Positions 8,504-17,033 of a stretch of 64,000 nt of DNA are shown piece after piece. The notes beneath the pieces were generated by a model. It did no database searches. It worked only from the letters and a program-made list of their open reading frames with translations, and was not told the origin of the DNA. The first letter of the stretch is position 1. Each line of letters opens with the position of its first letter. Source of the DNA: Limnobacter thiooxidans (lineage in GTDB: Bacteria; Pseudomonadota; Gammaproteobacteria; Burkholderiales; Burkholderiaceae_B); contig NZ_AP028947.1 in NCBI RefSeq assembly GCF_036323495.1, positions 3,038,001 through 3,102,000 on the forward strand. The letters are read 5' to 3'. The translations under genes and the position numbers were made by a program.

Positions 8504-9592
8504 ATGTCGATGAGCAAGCCCGCTACCAACTTCCAGTGGAATTCCCTGGACGGTGCAAGAGCATTGAGTATTGCGTGTGTTTTGGCCTGTCACCTGTTAC
8601 CACTGGGGCCAAAAACTTTTTTTGATTTGAATATTGCCGTCGGGCAATTTGGCATGGCCATATTTTTTGCACTGTCCGGCTTTTTAATTGCACACAAGTT
8701 GATGACTGAAAAATCGCTGGCCGATTTTGCAGTCAATCGCGCGGTTCGTATTTTCCCCCTGCTCTGGCTGCTGTTAATTCTCAGCTTTGCCTGGCGCCTG
8801 CCGGAGCTCGAATTCAAGGCAGTCAGTTCACATTTCCTGGTGTTCGTGAATAACTTGCCTGAACTTTACCTGCGCGAGACAGAGCATCTCTGGAGCGTGT
8901 GCGTTGAGGTTCATTTCTACATTCTGGCGGGCTTGTGCTTTTTCCTGCTGCGCCGCTCGGGGCTTTACCTGCTGGTCATGGTGGGCGTGTTGCTGACCCT
9001 GTACCGTTTTCAGGAACAGGCCCTGTTCAACACCACCACACTCTTCCGTCTGGATGAATTGTTGATCGGTCTCAGCGTAGGTTTGCTCTGGCATTCCGAC
9101 AACAATATCGCGCGCCAACTGAAGAAAATATTGTCGAGCATCAACCCTATCTTCATCATGATTGCCCTGGCTGCGGCAAGCATGGCGCCTCCCCATCCGG
9201 TCTTGTTCGTACTGCGCCCCTACATCGCCGCCGTGTTGATCGGTGCACTGATCTACAACCAACAGGCCGGCCTTAGCAAACTGATGTCTGCTTCATGCTG
9301 GCAGTGGCTTTCAAAACACGCTTACGCGCTTTACATCATTCACCCATTTTTGCTTACCACATGGCTTGCATCGGGCGACAAAATGACCATGTACATGAAG
9401 CGTCCCCTGCTGTTCCTGGTGCTGTTTGGCCTGGCGTACTTTTCCACGAAATACTTCGAAAAGTTCTTCATCGAAATGGGCAAAGAATGGTTGAGAAAAC
9501 GCAAAACTTCCGTACCCAAGCCTTTTATTACACCTGCGCCTTCTGCAGCTGACTCAATCATTTACAAGCGCCATGCGAAAAACACTGTTTGA
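8504..9592 (+). CDS. Second acyltransferase 3 family membrane protein
   Basis: A 362-residue polytopic membrane protein of the acyltransferase-3 (OafA-like) family. Motifs: LDGARALSIACVLACHLLP with the conserved His, GQFGMAIFFALSGFLIAH, and FAVNRAVRIFPLLWLLL with the family Arg. The start is set at ATG 8504, seven bases after the ribosome site GGGGAGA (8493-8499); an in-frame ATG 8 codons earlier lacks one. Likely acetylates or otherwise acylates the polysaccharide or its lipid-linked unit. The 3' end overlaps the next gene by 20 bp. It is only distantly like the acyltransferase upstream, so it is not a recent duplicate. Confidence 0.8.
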   Translation: MSMSKPATNFQWNSLDGARALSIACVLACHLLPLGPKTFFDLNIAVGQFGMAIFFALSGFLIAHKLMTEKSLADFAVNRAVRIFPLLWLLLILSFAWRLPELEFKAVSSHFLVFVNNLPELYLRETEHLWSVCVEVHFYILAGLCFFLLRRSGLYLLVMVGVLLTLYRFQEQALFNTTTLFRLDELLIGLSVGLLWHSDNNIARQLKKILSSINPIFIMIALAAASMAPPHPVLFVLRPYIAAVLIGALIYNQQAGLSKLMSASCWQWLSKHAYALYIIHPFLLTTWLASGDKMTMYMKRPLLFLVLFGLAYFSTKYFEKFFIEMGKEWLRKRKTSVPKPFITPAPSAADSIIYKRHAKNTV

Positions 9593-10361
9593 TATTGAAT
9601 TCTCTGCTGTAACGCAGGCTCAGGCAGTGAAGACCATTCTGGACTGGGTGGCCGAAGAAGTACCCAGTCCAAAAATGGTTGTCACACCCAATGTCAACCT
9701 GACGATGTTACAAAAAGGCAATCCGGCGTTTCGCCGGATTTTGAACTCGTCCAGCCTGTGCCTGGTGGACGGCAAACCAATTTATTGGGCTTCCCGATGG
9801 TTCAATGTCGGCCTGCCGGAAGTGGTCACCGGCAGCGACCTGGTGCCAGCGATATTTGCTACCCATCAAGCCACACGCAGTGATGAAAAACTCAATGTGT
9901 ATTTGCTGGGCGCAGCTGAAGGTGTTGCCCGGCGCGCGGCAGATAGAATCATGGACCAACACCCGTCTGTCCATGTTTGCGGTGTGTACAGCCCACCTTT
10001 CGGATTTGAAAAAAACCCCGTTGAATGCAGAAAGATTTGTCAGAATATTCGGGACAGCAAAGCAGGTCTGTTGATCATTGGTTTGGGCGCACCCAAACAG
10101 GAATTGTGGGCTGACAAACACCTTGAACACACTGGTGTGAATGTAGCCATTTGTGCGGGGGCCACCATTGATTTCATGGCTGGGGAAAAAGCCCGGGCCC
10201 CGGTCTGGATGAGAAAAACCGGTCTTGAATGGCTTTTCCGACTGCTTTCAGAACCCAAAAGACTGACCAAACGCTACGTTCAGGATGGCTTGGCGCTACC
10301 AGGCCTGTTTTGGTCTGAATATCGAAAGACTGGCAGGCGAGCAACATCAAACCGTCAGTGA
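9573..10361 (+). CDS. WecG/TagA/CpsF family glycosyltransferase
   Basis: A 262-residue cytoplasmic glycosyltransferase (GT26) that adds the second sugar, often a ManNAc derivative, to a lipid-linked primer. Motifs: VVTPNVNLTML near residue 31 with the conserved Asn/Thr, VDGKPIYWASRW with the conserved Asp, GLGAPKQELW near 170, and GATIDFMAGEKARAPVWMRK. The C-terminal EWLFRLLSEPKRLTKRY is the membrane-contact helix. Overlaps the preceding acyltransferase gene by 20 bp (translational coupling) and runs convergently into the acetyltransferase gene by 7 bp. Confidence 0.9.
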   Translation: MRKTLFDIEFSAVTQAQAVKTILDWVAEEVPSPKMVVTPNVNLTMLQKGNPAFRRILNSSSLCLVDGKPIYWASRWFNVGLPEVVTGSDLVPAIFATHQATRSDEKLNVYLLGAAEGVARRAADRIMDQHPSVHVCGVYSPPFGFEKNPVECRKICQNIRDSKAGLLIIGLGAPKQELWADKHLEHTGVNVAICAGATIDFMAGEKARAPVWMRKTGLEWLFRLLSEPKRLTKRYVQDGLALPGLFWSEYRKTGRRATSNRQ

Positions 10362-10873
10362 ACCGGACTTTGACGCACAACGCGCCCCGGGTTTCCTACC
10401 ACCGAGGCGCCCTCCGGCACATTGGACAACACAATGGTCAATGCACCCACTTTGACATTTGAACCAATGTGGACCGGGCCTATTACATGTGCACATGAAC
10501 CAAAATCCACATTGTCGCCAACCACAGGTGCAGCACCACCATCGCCTTTGTCGCCAAGCGTCACACCTTGACGCAAAGTGCAGTTACGCCCCATCACCAC
10601 CGCCGGGTGAATGAAAATGCCACCGAAATGCCAAATTCTTAAACCCGCCCCAATAGCCGCAGCCTTGGGCAGACTGATTCCTGTCACGGTTTCAACAAAG
10701 CGATACAACAACCAATACCACTGAAGCATGAATCTCTTTCTCCATCCATCGGGTCGCTGATCGATTCGCCGACCCAATCTGTAAACCCAGATGGCCCACA
10801 GCGATTGCTCTCGAAGCAGAGCTTTCCAGCTGCCGCCAGCACGTGCCAAATCTGATGACCAGTCTTGATCCAT
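10355..10873 (-). CDS. Serine O-acetyltransferase-like hexapeptide acetyltransferase
   Basis: A 172-residue left-handed beta-helix acetyltransferase resembling the CysE/EpsC group. The hexapeptide repeats start at IGAGLRIWHFGGIFIHP and run to VGNPGRVV, with the catalytic His in the WHFGGIFIHP stretch and LRQGVTLGDKGDGGAAP typical of serine acetyltransferases. The N-terminal helical domain is short. An in-frame GTG six codons upstream is possible, but GGAG lies 12 bases before the ATG used here. Acetyl-CoA is the expected donor. In this setting it may acetylate a sugar rather than serine; the sequence does not decide. Lies alone on the minus strand between two plus-strand blocks. Confidence 0.75.
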   Translation of the reverse strand: MDQDWSSDLARAGGSWKALLREQSLWAIWVYRLGRRIDQRPDGWRKRFMLQWYWLLYRFVETVTGISLPKAAAIGAGLRIWHFGGIFIHPAVVMGRNCTLRQGVTLGDKGDGGAAPVVGDNVDFGSCAHVIGPVHIGSNVKVGALTIVLSNVPEGASVVGNPGRVVRQSPVH

Positions 10874-11124
10874 AGACAACAAATACTCCACACCCGGTTA
10901 AAGTTGCGATTGACTTTACACCAGTGCACTCCTGTTTCCCCCTCCCCGATTGACCGATGCACGCCACGATATGAAAGTGATTTGCTTCAGGCGCAGACAC
11001 ACTGTCACATATCACCACAAGTGATTACCCACCCCTACCCAGACCGGAGGTATCAAGCCGCGTGGTGTTACCTTGCGCGTATTGTTAAGCGTTAAGAAAA
11101 ATTACCAACAAAACTAGGTTGCTT

Positions 11125-12384
11125 GTGCGAGTTTCAGAACATCACCGTGTGGCTTCCACGCCAAAGCCGTGGCTTTCGCCCAGACGGATGTGCTCATTGC
11201 TGAGCGTTCTGATGTCTGGCGCGCACCTTTCCGCACAGGCTGCTCCGCTTGAGCCCAGCCAGGGCATTGCACCCTATGCAACCCTCACACACACCTACGA
11301 TTCCAATCTGCTGAATCGTTCTGAAGAAGGGCCTGGAGCCGACCCTGAATCTGATCAAATTGAGCGGATTGAAATTGGGACTCACATCAATTTTCAGCTC
11401 AGCAGGCAAAAGTTCAGCGGCGCACTGTCGTTCAGCGACACCCGATATGACCGATTTACAGAACGCAATGCCGATGGAAACGCCCACCGCCTGCGCTGGG
11501 ATTCTGAAATAGGCGAAACACTGACAGCGTCTATCGAAGGTGGAATGTCATCGGATCAAGCGCCGATTCAAACAGGATTGGTGACTGCAGTGCAAAGGGA
11601 ACAAGGCTACGCCAATGCATCCCTTGCATGGAAATTCCACGCAAACTATTCAGTGGTGAGTCAGCTCTCCAAAACCAATACCCGATTCGTTGGAACCGAA
11701 AACAGCGACGATGCTGTACTCGCAGGCCTGAATCGTGATGATGAACTGGGCCACATTGGTATTGCCTATCACCCAGGAAGCGGCAGCACCATTTCTCTAC
11801 TGTTCAAGCAAGCAGACGGCTATTTTCCAATTCGCCAAATTGTGGCACCGGGTCAAAGTGTATCCAATGACTTTCACCAGAATGAAACAGAGCTTCTCGG
11901 TCAGTGGAACTGGTCTGAAATAACGGCATTCTCGCTGTCACTTTCTTCGGTTCAACGCGACCATGAAGAAATCCCTCGTCGTGACTTCTCGGGTACCAAT
12001 TATCGGCTGGAAGTATTCTACCGGCCCACGGTGAAAACCAATTTCAACCTGACCTGGGGCAAACAGATTGTGGGTGTGTCCGATGCAACAAACTCTGACG
12101 CATTGGCACGCCAACTGTTTTTAGGCATGAACATGGAAGTCACTGACAAAGTACATTTCAAGCTGGCCTACCGTCCCCAGAATCTTCAATTTGATGGAAC
12201 CGATGGTTTCAGTACGGCACCCAGAACGGAACGTGTGAAGGAAGGCATTGCGAGTCTTGAATATCAGCTTCAACAACGCATATCGCTAGGCGCCAATTTC
12301 CGCAACCGAAGCCGCGCCACCACCATTGAGAATGCAGATTACACCGCCAGTTCCATGAGCATTTTTCTGAAGTATGTGCACTGA
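11125..12384 (+). CDS. Outer-membrane beta-barrel protein, EpsL-like
   Basis: About 420 residues: a signal peptide with a long charged leader (KPWLSPRRMCSLLSVLMSG, cleavage near SAQAA), then many alternating amphipathic strands with aromatic girdles and ending IFLKYVH, as in outer-membrane barrels. It resembles the EpsL-type barrel proteins that open betaproteobacterial EpsE-EpsF-EpsG clusters. The likely role is passage or surface organisation of the exopolysaccharide. Start uncertain: TTG 11119, GTG 11125 (AGG six bases upstream) and ATG 11188 are in frame. I prefer 11125 because the leader supplies the positive charges a signal peptide needs. First gene of the plus-strand export run. Confidence 0.7.
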   Translation: MRVSEHHRVASTPKPWLSPRRMCSLLSVLMSGAHLSAQAAPLEPSQGIAPYATLTHTYDSNLLNRSEEGPGADPESDQIERIEIGTHINFQLSRQKFSGALSFSDTRYDRFTERNADGNAHRLRWDSEIGETLTASIEGGMSSDQAPIQTGLVTAVQREQGYANASLAWKFHANYSVVSQLSKTNTRFVGTENSDDAVLAGLNRDDELGHIGIAYHPGSGSTISLLFKQADGYFPIRQIVAPGQSVSNDFHQNETELLGQWNWSEITAFSLSLSSVQRDHEEIPRRDFSGTNYRLEVFYRPTVKTNFNLTWGKQIVGVSDATNSDALARQLFLGMNMEVTDKVHFKLAYRPQNLQFDGTDGFSTAPRTERVKEGIASLEYQLQQRISLGANFRNRSRATTIENADYTASSMSIFLKYVH

Positions 12385-12435
12385 TCCTCAGGTCCATCTT
12401 CAACCCCTACACTGAATTACTTGGCAGAGACCCAC

Positions 12436-13254
12436 ATGTTCAAACGATTTCTATCCACACTGCTGCTTCTCGGTGCACTCACCCCCTTGCATGGCGCCAG
12501 CCCCGGTGATCAATATCGACTTGGAGGTGGAGACCTGATCAACATCACTGTATTCCAAAACCCGGACTTCAATGGAGACCGTCGAGTCTCTGAGACGGGA
12601 GAAATCACTTTCCCACTGGTGGGTGCCGTCTCCGTTGGAAAACTGACCGTTCAAGAAGCAGAGCAGCTGATTGCGCGAAAACTGAGTGAAGGCCAGTTCG
12701 TGATCAGCCCACAAGTGTCCATCGTACCCATCGAAATGCGCAGCGCTCAAATCTCGGTCATAGGACTGGTGGGCAAACCTGGACGTTATCCGCTGGAATC
12801 GCGCAACACCCGACTTACCGATGCGCTCAGCATGGCGGGCGGTATTGTTCAATCGGCCCCATCAGTGAGCTTGAATGGCGGCGACATCGTGGTGCTACAG
12901 GGCATCAGGGACGGTGAGCGTTTTTCAAAAACGATTGACCTCAAAGAGATCTTTCTCAAGGGCAATGATGAACTCAATGTGCTTGTGGCGGGCGGGGACA
13001 CCATCTATGTCAACAGGGCGCCTCAATACTATGTGTATGGCGAGGTACAACGGCCCGGCGTCTACAAGATTGAAACTGGAATGACGGTGCGTCAAGCTCT
13101 TGCCCAAGCAGGCGGACTTACACCGCGCGGGTCCCAGAACGGCATTCAGATTTTCCGCAAAAAAAGTGATGGCAAGGAAACGGTTGTCAATCCTGACCTG
13201 GATCAGCCTTTGCTGGACAACGACACCCTTTTCTTCAAACAAAGCATATTTTAA
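12436..13254 (+). CDS. epsE: Polysaccharide export protein (Wza / EpsE type)
   Basis: A 272-residue periplasmic or outer-membrane export protein. After the signal peptide (FKRFLSTLLLLGALTPLHG) comes the Poly_export domain (YRLGGGDLINITVFQNPDF), then two SLBB domains (ISVIGLVGKPGRYPLE and YYVYGEVQRPGVYKIETG). The start is ATG 12436; an in-frame TTG five codons earlier is unlikely. Unlike E. coli Wza, no lipobox cysteine is present at the cleavage site, so it is probably cut by signal peptidase I. It is about 100 residues shorter than Wza, as in EpsE-type proteins. Lies 51 bp after the barrel gene and 19 bp before the chain-length gene. Confidence 0.88.
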   Translation: MFKRFLSTLLLLGALTPLHGASPGDQYRLGGGDLINITVFQNPDFNGDRRVSETGEITFPLVGAVSVGKLTVQEAEQLIARKLSEGQFVISPQVSIVPIEMRSAQISVIGLVGKPGRYPLESRNTRLTDALSMAGGIVQSAPSVSLNGGDIVVLQGIRDGERFSKTIDLKEIFLKGNDELNVLVAGGDTIYVNRAPQYYVYGEVQRPGVYKIETGMTVRQALAQAGGLTPRGSQNGIQIFRKKSDGKETVVNPDLDQPLLDNDTLFFKQSIF

Positions 13255-13273
13255 TCAAGCGCAGGACATATTC

Positions 13274-14641
13274 ATGACATTCAACCAACTGCAATTGATC
13301 TTTCGGGCACACCTCCAAGTCATCGTGATCATCATGTTCGTGGTGTTGTTTGGTGCCCTGGTTACAGCGTTCCTGATACCCAAATCCTACACAGCAAAAG
13401 CAACGCTGGTCATCGATGTACGCTCACCCGATTCTGTGTTCGGTAATTCGGGTCTGCCATTGACCTCCCCTGCCTACATGAACACGCAAGCTGAAATCGT
13501 GGTGTCCGGACGCGTGATTCGCCAAGCCATCAAAACCTTGAAACTTGATGAAGACGAAGACTTGAGAGCCCAGTGGGAAACGACAGAACAAGAAGAAAGC
13601 GAATATCAAAACTGGCTGGTAAACCTTGTGCAAAGCCGGATCGAAGTGGCGCCGGGCAAGGAAAGCAACACCTTGCAGATTACCGCCTCAAGCAGTTCGC
13701 CCACCTTCTCGGCTGAATTGGCCAACGGCATTTCCCAAGCCTACATCACGACCTCCGTGGCCTTGAATGTTGAACCTGCAAAAGTGTATGCCCAGTTTTT
13801 TGATGAGCAACAACGCGAGGCAAGAGAAGAACTGATTGCTGCACAAACCCGCTTGTCTGACTTTCAAAGAGAACGTGGAATCGTGATTGCAAGCGACGAT
13901 CAAATCGATGTTGAGAATGCAAGACTGAACGAACTCTCAAGTGCGCTAACCCAGGTACAGGCTGAAAGCGCAGAACAGTTCAGCCGTGCAGCTAGCTCGG
14001 GGGACAAAGGGTTGATTCAAGACCCAATGAGCAATGTGGTTCTGAATACACTGAGAACACAACTCCAGCAAAAGCAATCGGTTCTGGCTGAGGCATCGGC
14101 CCGGATCGGAGAAAACCATCCTGAATACCAACGCCTTAAGGCCGAGGTTCAAGCTTTGCAAAACAGCGTGAATGAGGAAATTCTGCGCAGCAATGCCACC
14201 TTGGGTGCTGGAGCAAAGGCGGCAGCAGGACGTGCGGCCAGCTTGAGCAAGGCGCTTGAAGAACAGCGCAGGAAAATTCTGACCATGAAAGAAAACAGCG
14301 ATTCAGCCATGACCTTGAAGCGGGACCTTGAGGCAGCAAAAAATCAGTTTGAATTGGTATCAACGCGAACCAGCATGTCGGAAATTTCAAGTCGCCAAGC
14401 CAACGCCAATGCGTTCCTGGTCACTGAGGCCAGTGTGCCCAAAGAGCCAAGCTCACCCCGCCTGGGACTGATCGCACTCAGTGCACTCCTTTTTGGGCTT
14501 GCACTGGGTTCAGCAATTGCCTGTGTCACTGAATATCTGGATCACCGTGTGCGATCCAAAGATGACTTGTCTTTGCTCGGCCTACCTACGCTGGCCCTGA
14601 TTTCGTCTGGTAAGCCAGACTGGCGCCGCCTAGCCAATTAA
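13274..14641 (+). CDS. epsF: Chain-length determinant protein (Wzz / EpsF type)
   Basis: A 455-residue inner-membrane polysaccharide co-polymerase. TM1 lies at residues 14-34 (VIVIIMFVVLFGALVTAFLI), a long periplasmic coiled coil fills the middle (ARLNELSSALTQVQAES, LEEQRRKILTMKEN), and TM2 is near 400-420, preceded by VPKEPSSPRLG, the proline-rich motif of this family. The short cytoplasmic tail after YLDHRVRSKDDL has no kinase; the kinase-like protein is the next gene. The frame is open further upstream, but ATG 13274 follows the export gene's stop by 19 bp with GCAGGAC as ribosome site. Confidence 0.88.
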   Translation: MTFNQLQLIFRAHLQVIVIIMFVVLFGALVTAFLIPKSYTAKATLVIDVRSPDSVFGNSGLPLTSPAYMNTQAEIVVSGRVIRQAIKTLKLDEDEDLRAQWETTEQEESEYQNWLVNLVQSRIEVAPGKESNTLQITASSSSPTFSAELANGISQAYITTSVALNVEPAKVYAQFFDEQQREAREELIAAQTRLSDFQRERGIVIASDDQIDVENARLNELSSALTQVQAESAEQFSRAASSGDKGLIQDPMSNVVLNTLRTQLQQKQSVLAEASARIGENHPEYQRLKAEVQALQNSVNEEILRSNATLGAGAKAAAGRAASLSKALEEQRRKILTMKENSDSAMTLKRDLEAAKNQFELVSTRTSMSEISSRQANANAFLVTEASVPKEPSSPRLGLIALSALLFGLALGSAIACVTEYLDHRVRSKDDLSLLGLPTLALISSGKPDWRRLAN

Positions 14642-14666
14642 ATACAGATCATTCTTGGGTATCACC

Positions 14667-15578
14667 ATGACAGCCAATACACCCGCAGCAACTAGAACCA
14701 TGAACTACATTGAAAAACCCACTGGCTTGAACGCTCAAGATCTGCCACCTCAAACAATCGGCAATATCTTGGTCAGCGCAGGTCGGCTTACTCCCGAGGC
14801 TGCGGAACAGATACACCGCAAGCAAGGCGACAACAATATTCTTTTCGGAGAAACAGGCATTTCGCTTGGCTTGATTAGCCGCGAAGACCTGGAGTATGCA
14901 ATAGCACGACAATTTGAATACTCCGTATTGAAGAAAGGAGACAGCGCAATTTCCGAAGACCTAGTGTCGGCTTACGATCCTTTTGGCGGAAAAGCCGAGG
15001 CTTTTCGCGAGTTGCGTACTCATCTGTTGTTGCGCTGGATAGAGACAGAATCAAAGCCAAAAACCTTGTCGATCTTGAGCACGCAACGTGGTGAAGGCAG
15101 AAGTTATGTTGCATCGAACCTTGCGGTGTCATTTTCACAATTGGGCCTGAAAACACTATTGGTCGATGCCGATTTGCGCCACTCCCACCTTCACCATCAT
15201 TTTGGTATCTCAAGCCGCAGGGGACTGTCCAGTATTCTGCAAGGCAAGGGTGACCCAGGTTTCATTCTGCAAATTCCTGAAATTCGAAACTTGTCCGTTT
15301 TGCCCGCGGGCCCGCATGCACCCAATCCCCAAGAGCTCTTGTCACAGGTACGCTTTCCAGATTTGCTGAACGAACTTGCTGCGCATTTTGACCTTGTTGT
15401 TCTGGACACGCCGGCCTCCCTCCTCTATTCCGATGCAGTAGCGATTGCAACGCGCACAAGCGCCTCGATTGCAGTGGCGCGCCAAGGCTATTCCAAAGTT
15501 GAGCAACTGCGCCAATTGAAGGAAAGCATGTCAAGGACCGGTGGCAATCTGTTGGGATCGGTACTGCTGGACTTTTAA
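14667..15578 (+). CDS. epsG: Tyrosine-kinase-like ATPase, EpsG / CpsD type
   Basis: A 303-residue cytoplasmic BY-kinase relative. An N-terminal EpsG-specific region (IGNILVSAGRLTPEAAEQIH, LISREDLEYAIARQFEYSVL) precedes the ATPase domain. The Walker A segment reads STQRGEGRSYVASNLAVSFS, with Arg where GEGKS is usual, as in EpsG proteins; Walker A' is TLLVDADLR and Walker B is LVVLDTPA. The C terminus ends SVLLDF with no tyrosine cluster, so the autophosphorylation tail of Wzc/CpsD is absent. It would pair with the preceding chain-length protein to control polymerisation. Start at ATG 14667; a TTG at 14655 is also in frame. Confidence 0.85.
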   Translation: MTANTPAATRTMNYIEKPTGLNAQDLPPQTIGNILVSAGRLTPEAAEQIHRKQGDNNILFGETGISLGLISREDLEYAIARQFEYSVLKKGDSAISEDLVSAYDPFGGKAEAFRELRTHLLLRWIETESKPKTLSILSTQRGEGRSYVASNLAVSFSQLGLKTLLVDADLRHSHLHHHFGISSRRGLSSILQGKGDPGFILQIPEIRNLSVLPAGPHAPNPQELLSQVRFPDLLNELAAHFDLVVLDTPASLLYSDAVAIATRTSASIAVARQGYSKVEQLRQLKESMSRTGGNLLGSVLLDF

Positions 15579-15581
15579 GGT

Positions 15582-17033
15582 ATGACCCCTACACCCCACA
15601 TTCCTTTGCTGACATCAGACCATTCACAAAGCCCAGACAATCCATTTTTGAATGCAATTCAAAGCGTGGGAAATCCTCGACAAATTGCAATCAAATTTTT
15701 TGCACTACTGGCTTTGCTGGCCTTTGGCGGGGTGGTGGGTGCCTATGGCGTTCGTTTTGGAGAACATGCCATTTTGCTGTTGGCAGCCCCGTTGATTATC
15801 CCGTTAGGGGTTCTGCTGTTCATTCAGCCAAGGCTGCTGTTTTATCTCTTGATTGCTTCGCGTTGTGCACTGGACCCCATCCTGGAATCAGCCCGATTCT
15901 CATCCAGCTTCGGTCTGGGCGCCTTGCTGAATTTGTTGTTGATTGCATGCGCGGGCGTCCTGTGCATACAGCGCACCAAAGCTTCAATCCAGCAAAGCAT
16001 TGTGTTGTGGGTTGCACCGCTGCTGGTGATGATGCTAGGTGTCAGTTATGCACCGGAACTGATTCCTGCACTGAAAAGACTTGTTGCCTTTGTGAGCTAT
16101 TTCGCAGTGTTCACCATTGGCTTCATTCTGGCCAGCGAAGAACAACTCAAGAGGCTGCTAAAAGTGATTGTGTTGTCATCCCTGGTTCCGCTGGGTGTGG
16201 GGTTTTATCAAATAACGACAGGGGGTATGGCCAGTACTGGCCGCCTGGCCGCCACTTTCACGCACCCCAATATTTATGCCTTTTATTGCCTGCTGGTCGT
16301 CATCACATTGGTATACCTTCAACGAATGCACGCGAGAACACAAGTGCCCACAGGGACTGCACAGTCGATGGGACCAACGATCGCCATGTGGCTTTTGCTG
16401 CCGTGCCTCTTGCTGTCGATTGTCATGACCCAAACGCGCAGTGCCTGGGCGGCGTTGATCCTGCTTGGCCTGGTGTACGGTATTCTTTTTTCAAAACGAA
16501 CCTTGTTCGGAATGTTGGCAGTACTTGTATTGGCAGCCTTGTTGCCAGCGGTTCAGGAACGGATCATGGATCTGTTTTCAGGCAATGAAGTTGTTCAATA
16601 CGCCAAATTGAATTCGTTCGCCTGGCGCCAGTACATTTGGGAAAGTGGCTTGAACTGGATGAGCCCCTCTCGATATTTGTTGGGCTATGGAATCGGTGGG
16701 TTTTTCTATCATTCCGTGGATTTCTTCCCGCTGTCAGGGGGAAATTATTTCGGTGCGCACAATGTATTTGTTGAACGGCTTTTTGACGGTGGCTTGGTGG
16801 CGATTGCCGTGTTCTCAATCTTTTTTGCCGTGCAGTTTCATCATGCACGCAAGTTGCTGAAACAGGATCAATTCACAGGGCTGGTTTACTTCTGCCTGAT
16901 GTTGTCGTATCTGGTACTCAACTTTTCTGACAACGTCATCGATTACCTGGCTTACAACTGGTACTACTGGGTAGTCGCTGGTGCCATGTATGCACACGCC
17001 CGACAAATCCCACCTGCCAACACAAACCCGTGA
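15582..17033 (+). CDS. O-antigen ligase / polymerase family membrane protein
   Basis: A 483-residue protein with about 12 hydrophobic segments and the Wzy_C/O-antigen-ligase pattern: FTHPNIYAFYCLLVVITLVY, then TQTRSAWAALILLGLVYG, then a long periplasmic loop with GYGIGGFFYHSVDF and GAHNVFVERLFDGGLVAIAV. The Arg and His in these loops match the catalytic residues of WaaL/Wzy-type enzymes. In this operon it most likely polymerises the repeat unit. Starts ATG 15582, four bases after the kinase-like gene; its TGA overlaps the GTG of the flippase gene. Confidence 0.82.
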   Translation: MTPTPHIPLLTSDHSQSPDNPFLNAIQSVGNPRQIAIKFFALLALLAFGGVVGAYGVRFGEHAILLLAAPLIIPLGVLLFIQPRLLFYLLIASRCALDPILESARFSSSFGLGALLNLLLIACAGVLCIQRTKASIQQSIVLWVAPLLVMMLGVSYAPELIPALKRLVAFVSYFAVFTIGFILASEEQLKRLLKVIVLSSLVPLGVGFYQITTGGMASTGRLAATFTHPNIYAFYCLLVVITLVYLQRMHARTQVPTGTAQSMGPTIAMWLLLPCLLLSIVMTQTRSAWAALILLGLVYGILFSKRTLFGMLAVLVLAALLPAVQERIMDLFSGNEVVQYAKLNSFAWRQYIWESGLNWMSPSRYLLGYGIGGFFYHSVDFFPLSGGNYFGAHNVFVERLFDGGLVAIAVFSIFFAVQFHHARKLLKQDQFTGLVYFCLMLSYLVLNFSDNVIDYLAYNWYYWVVAGAMYAHARQIPPANTNP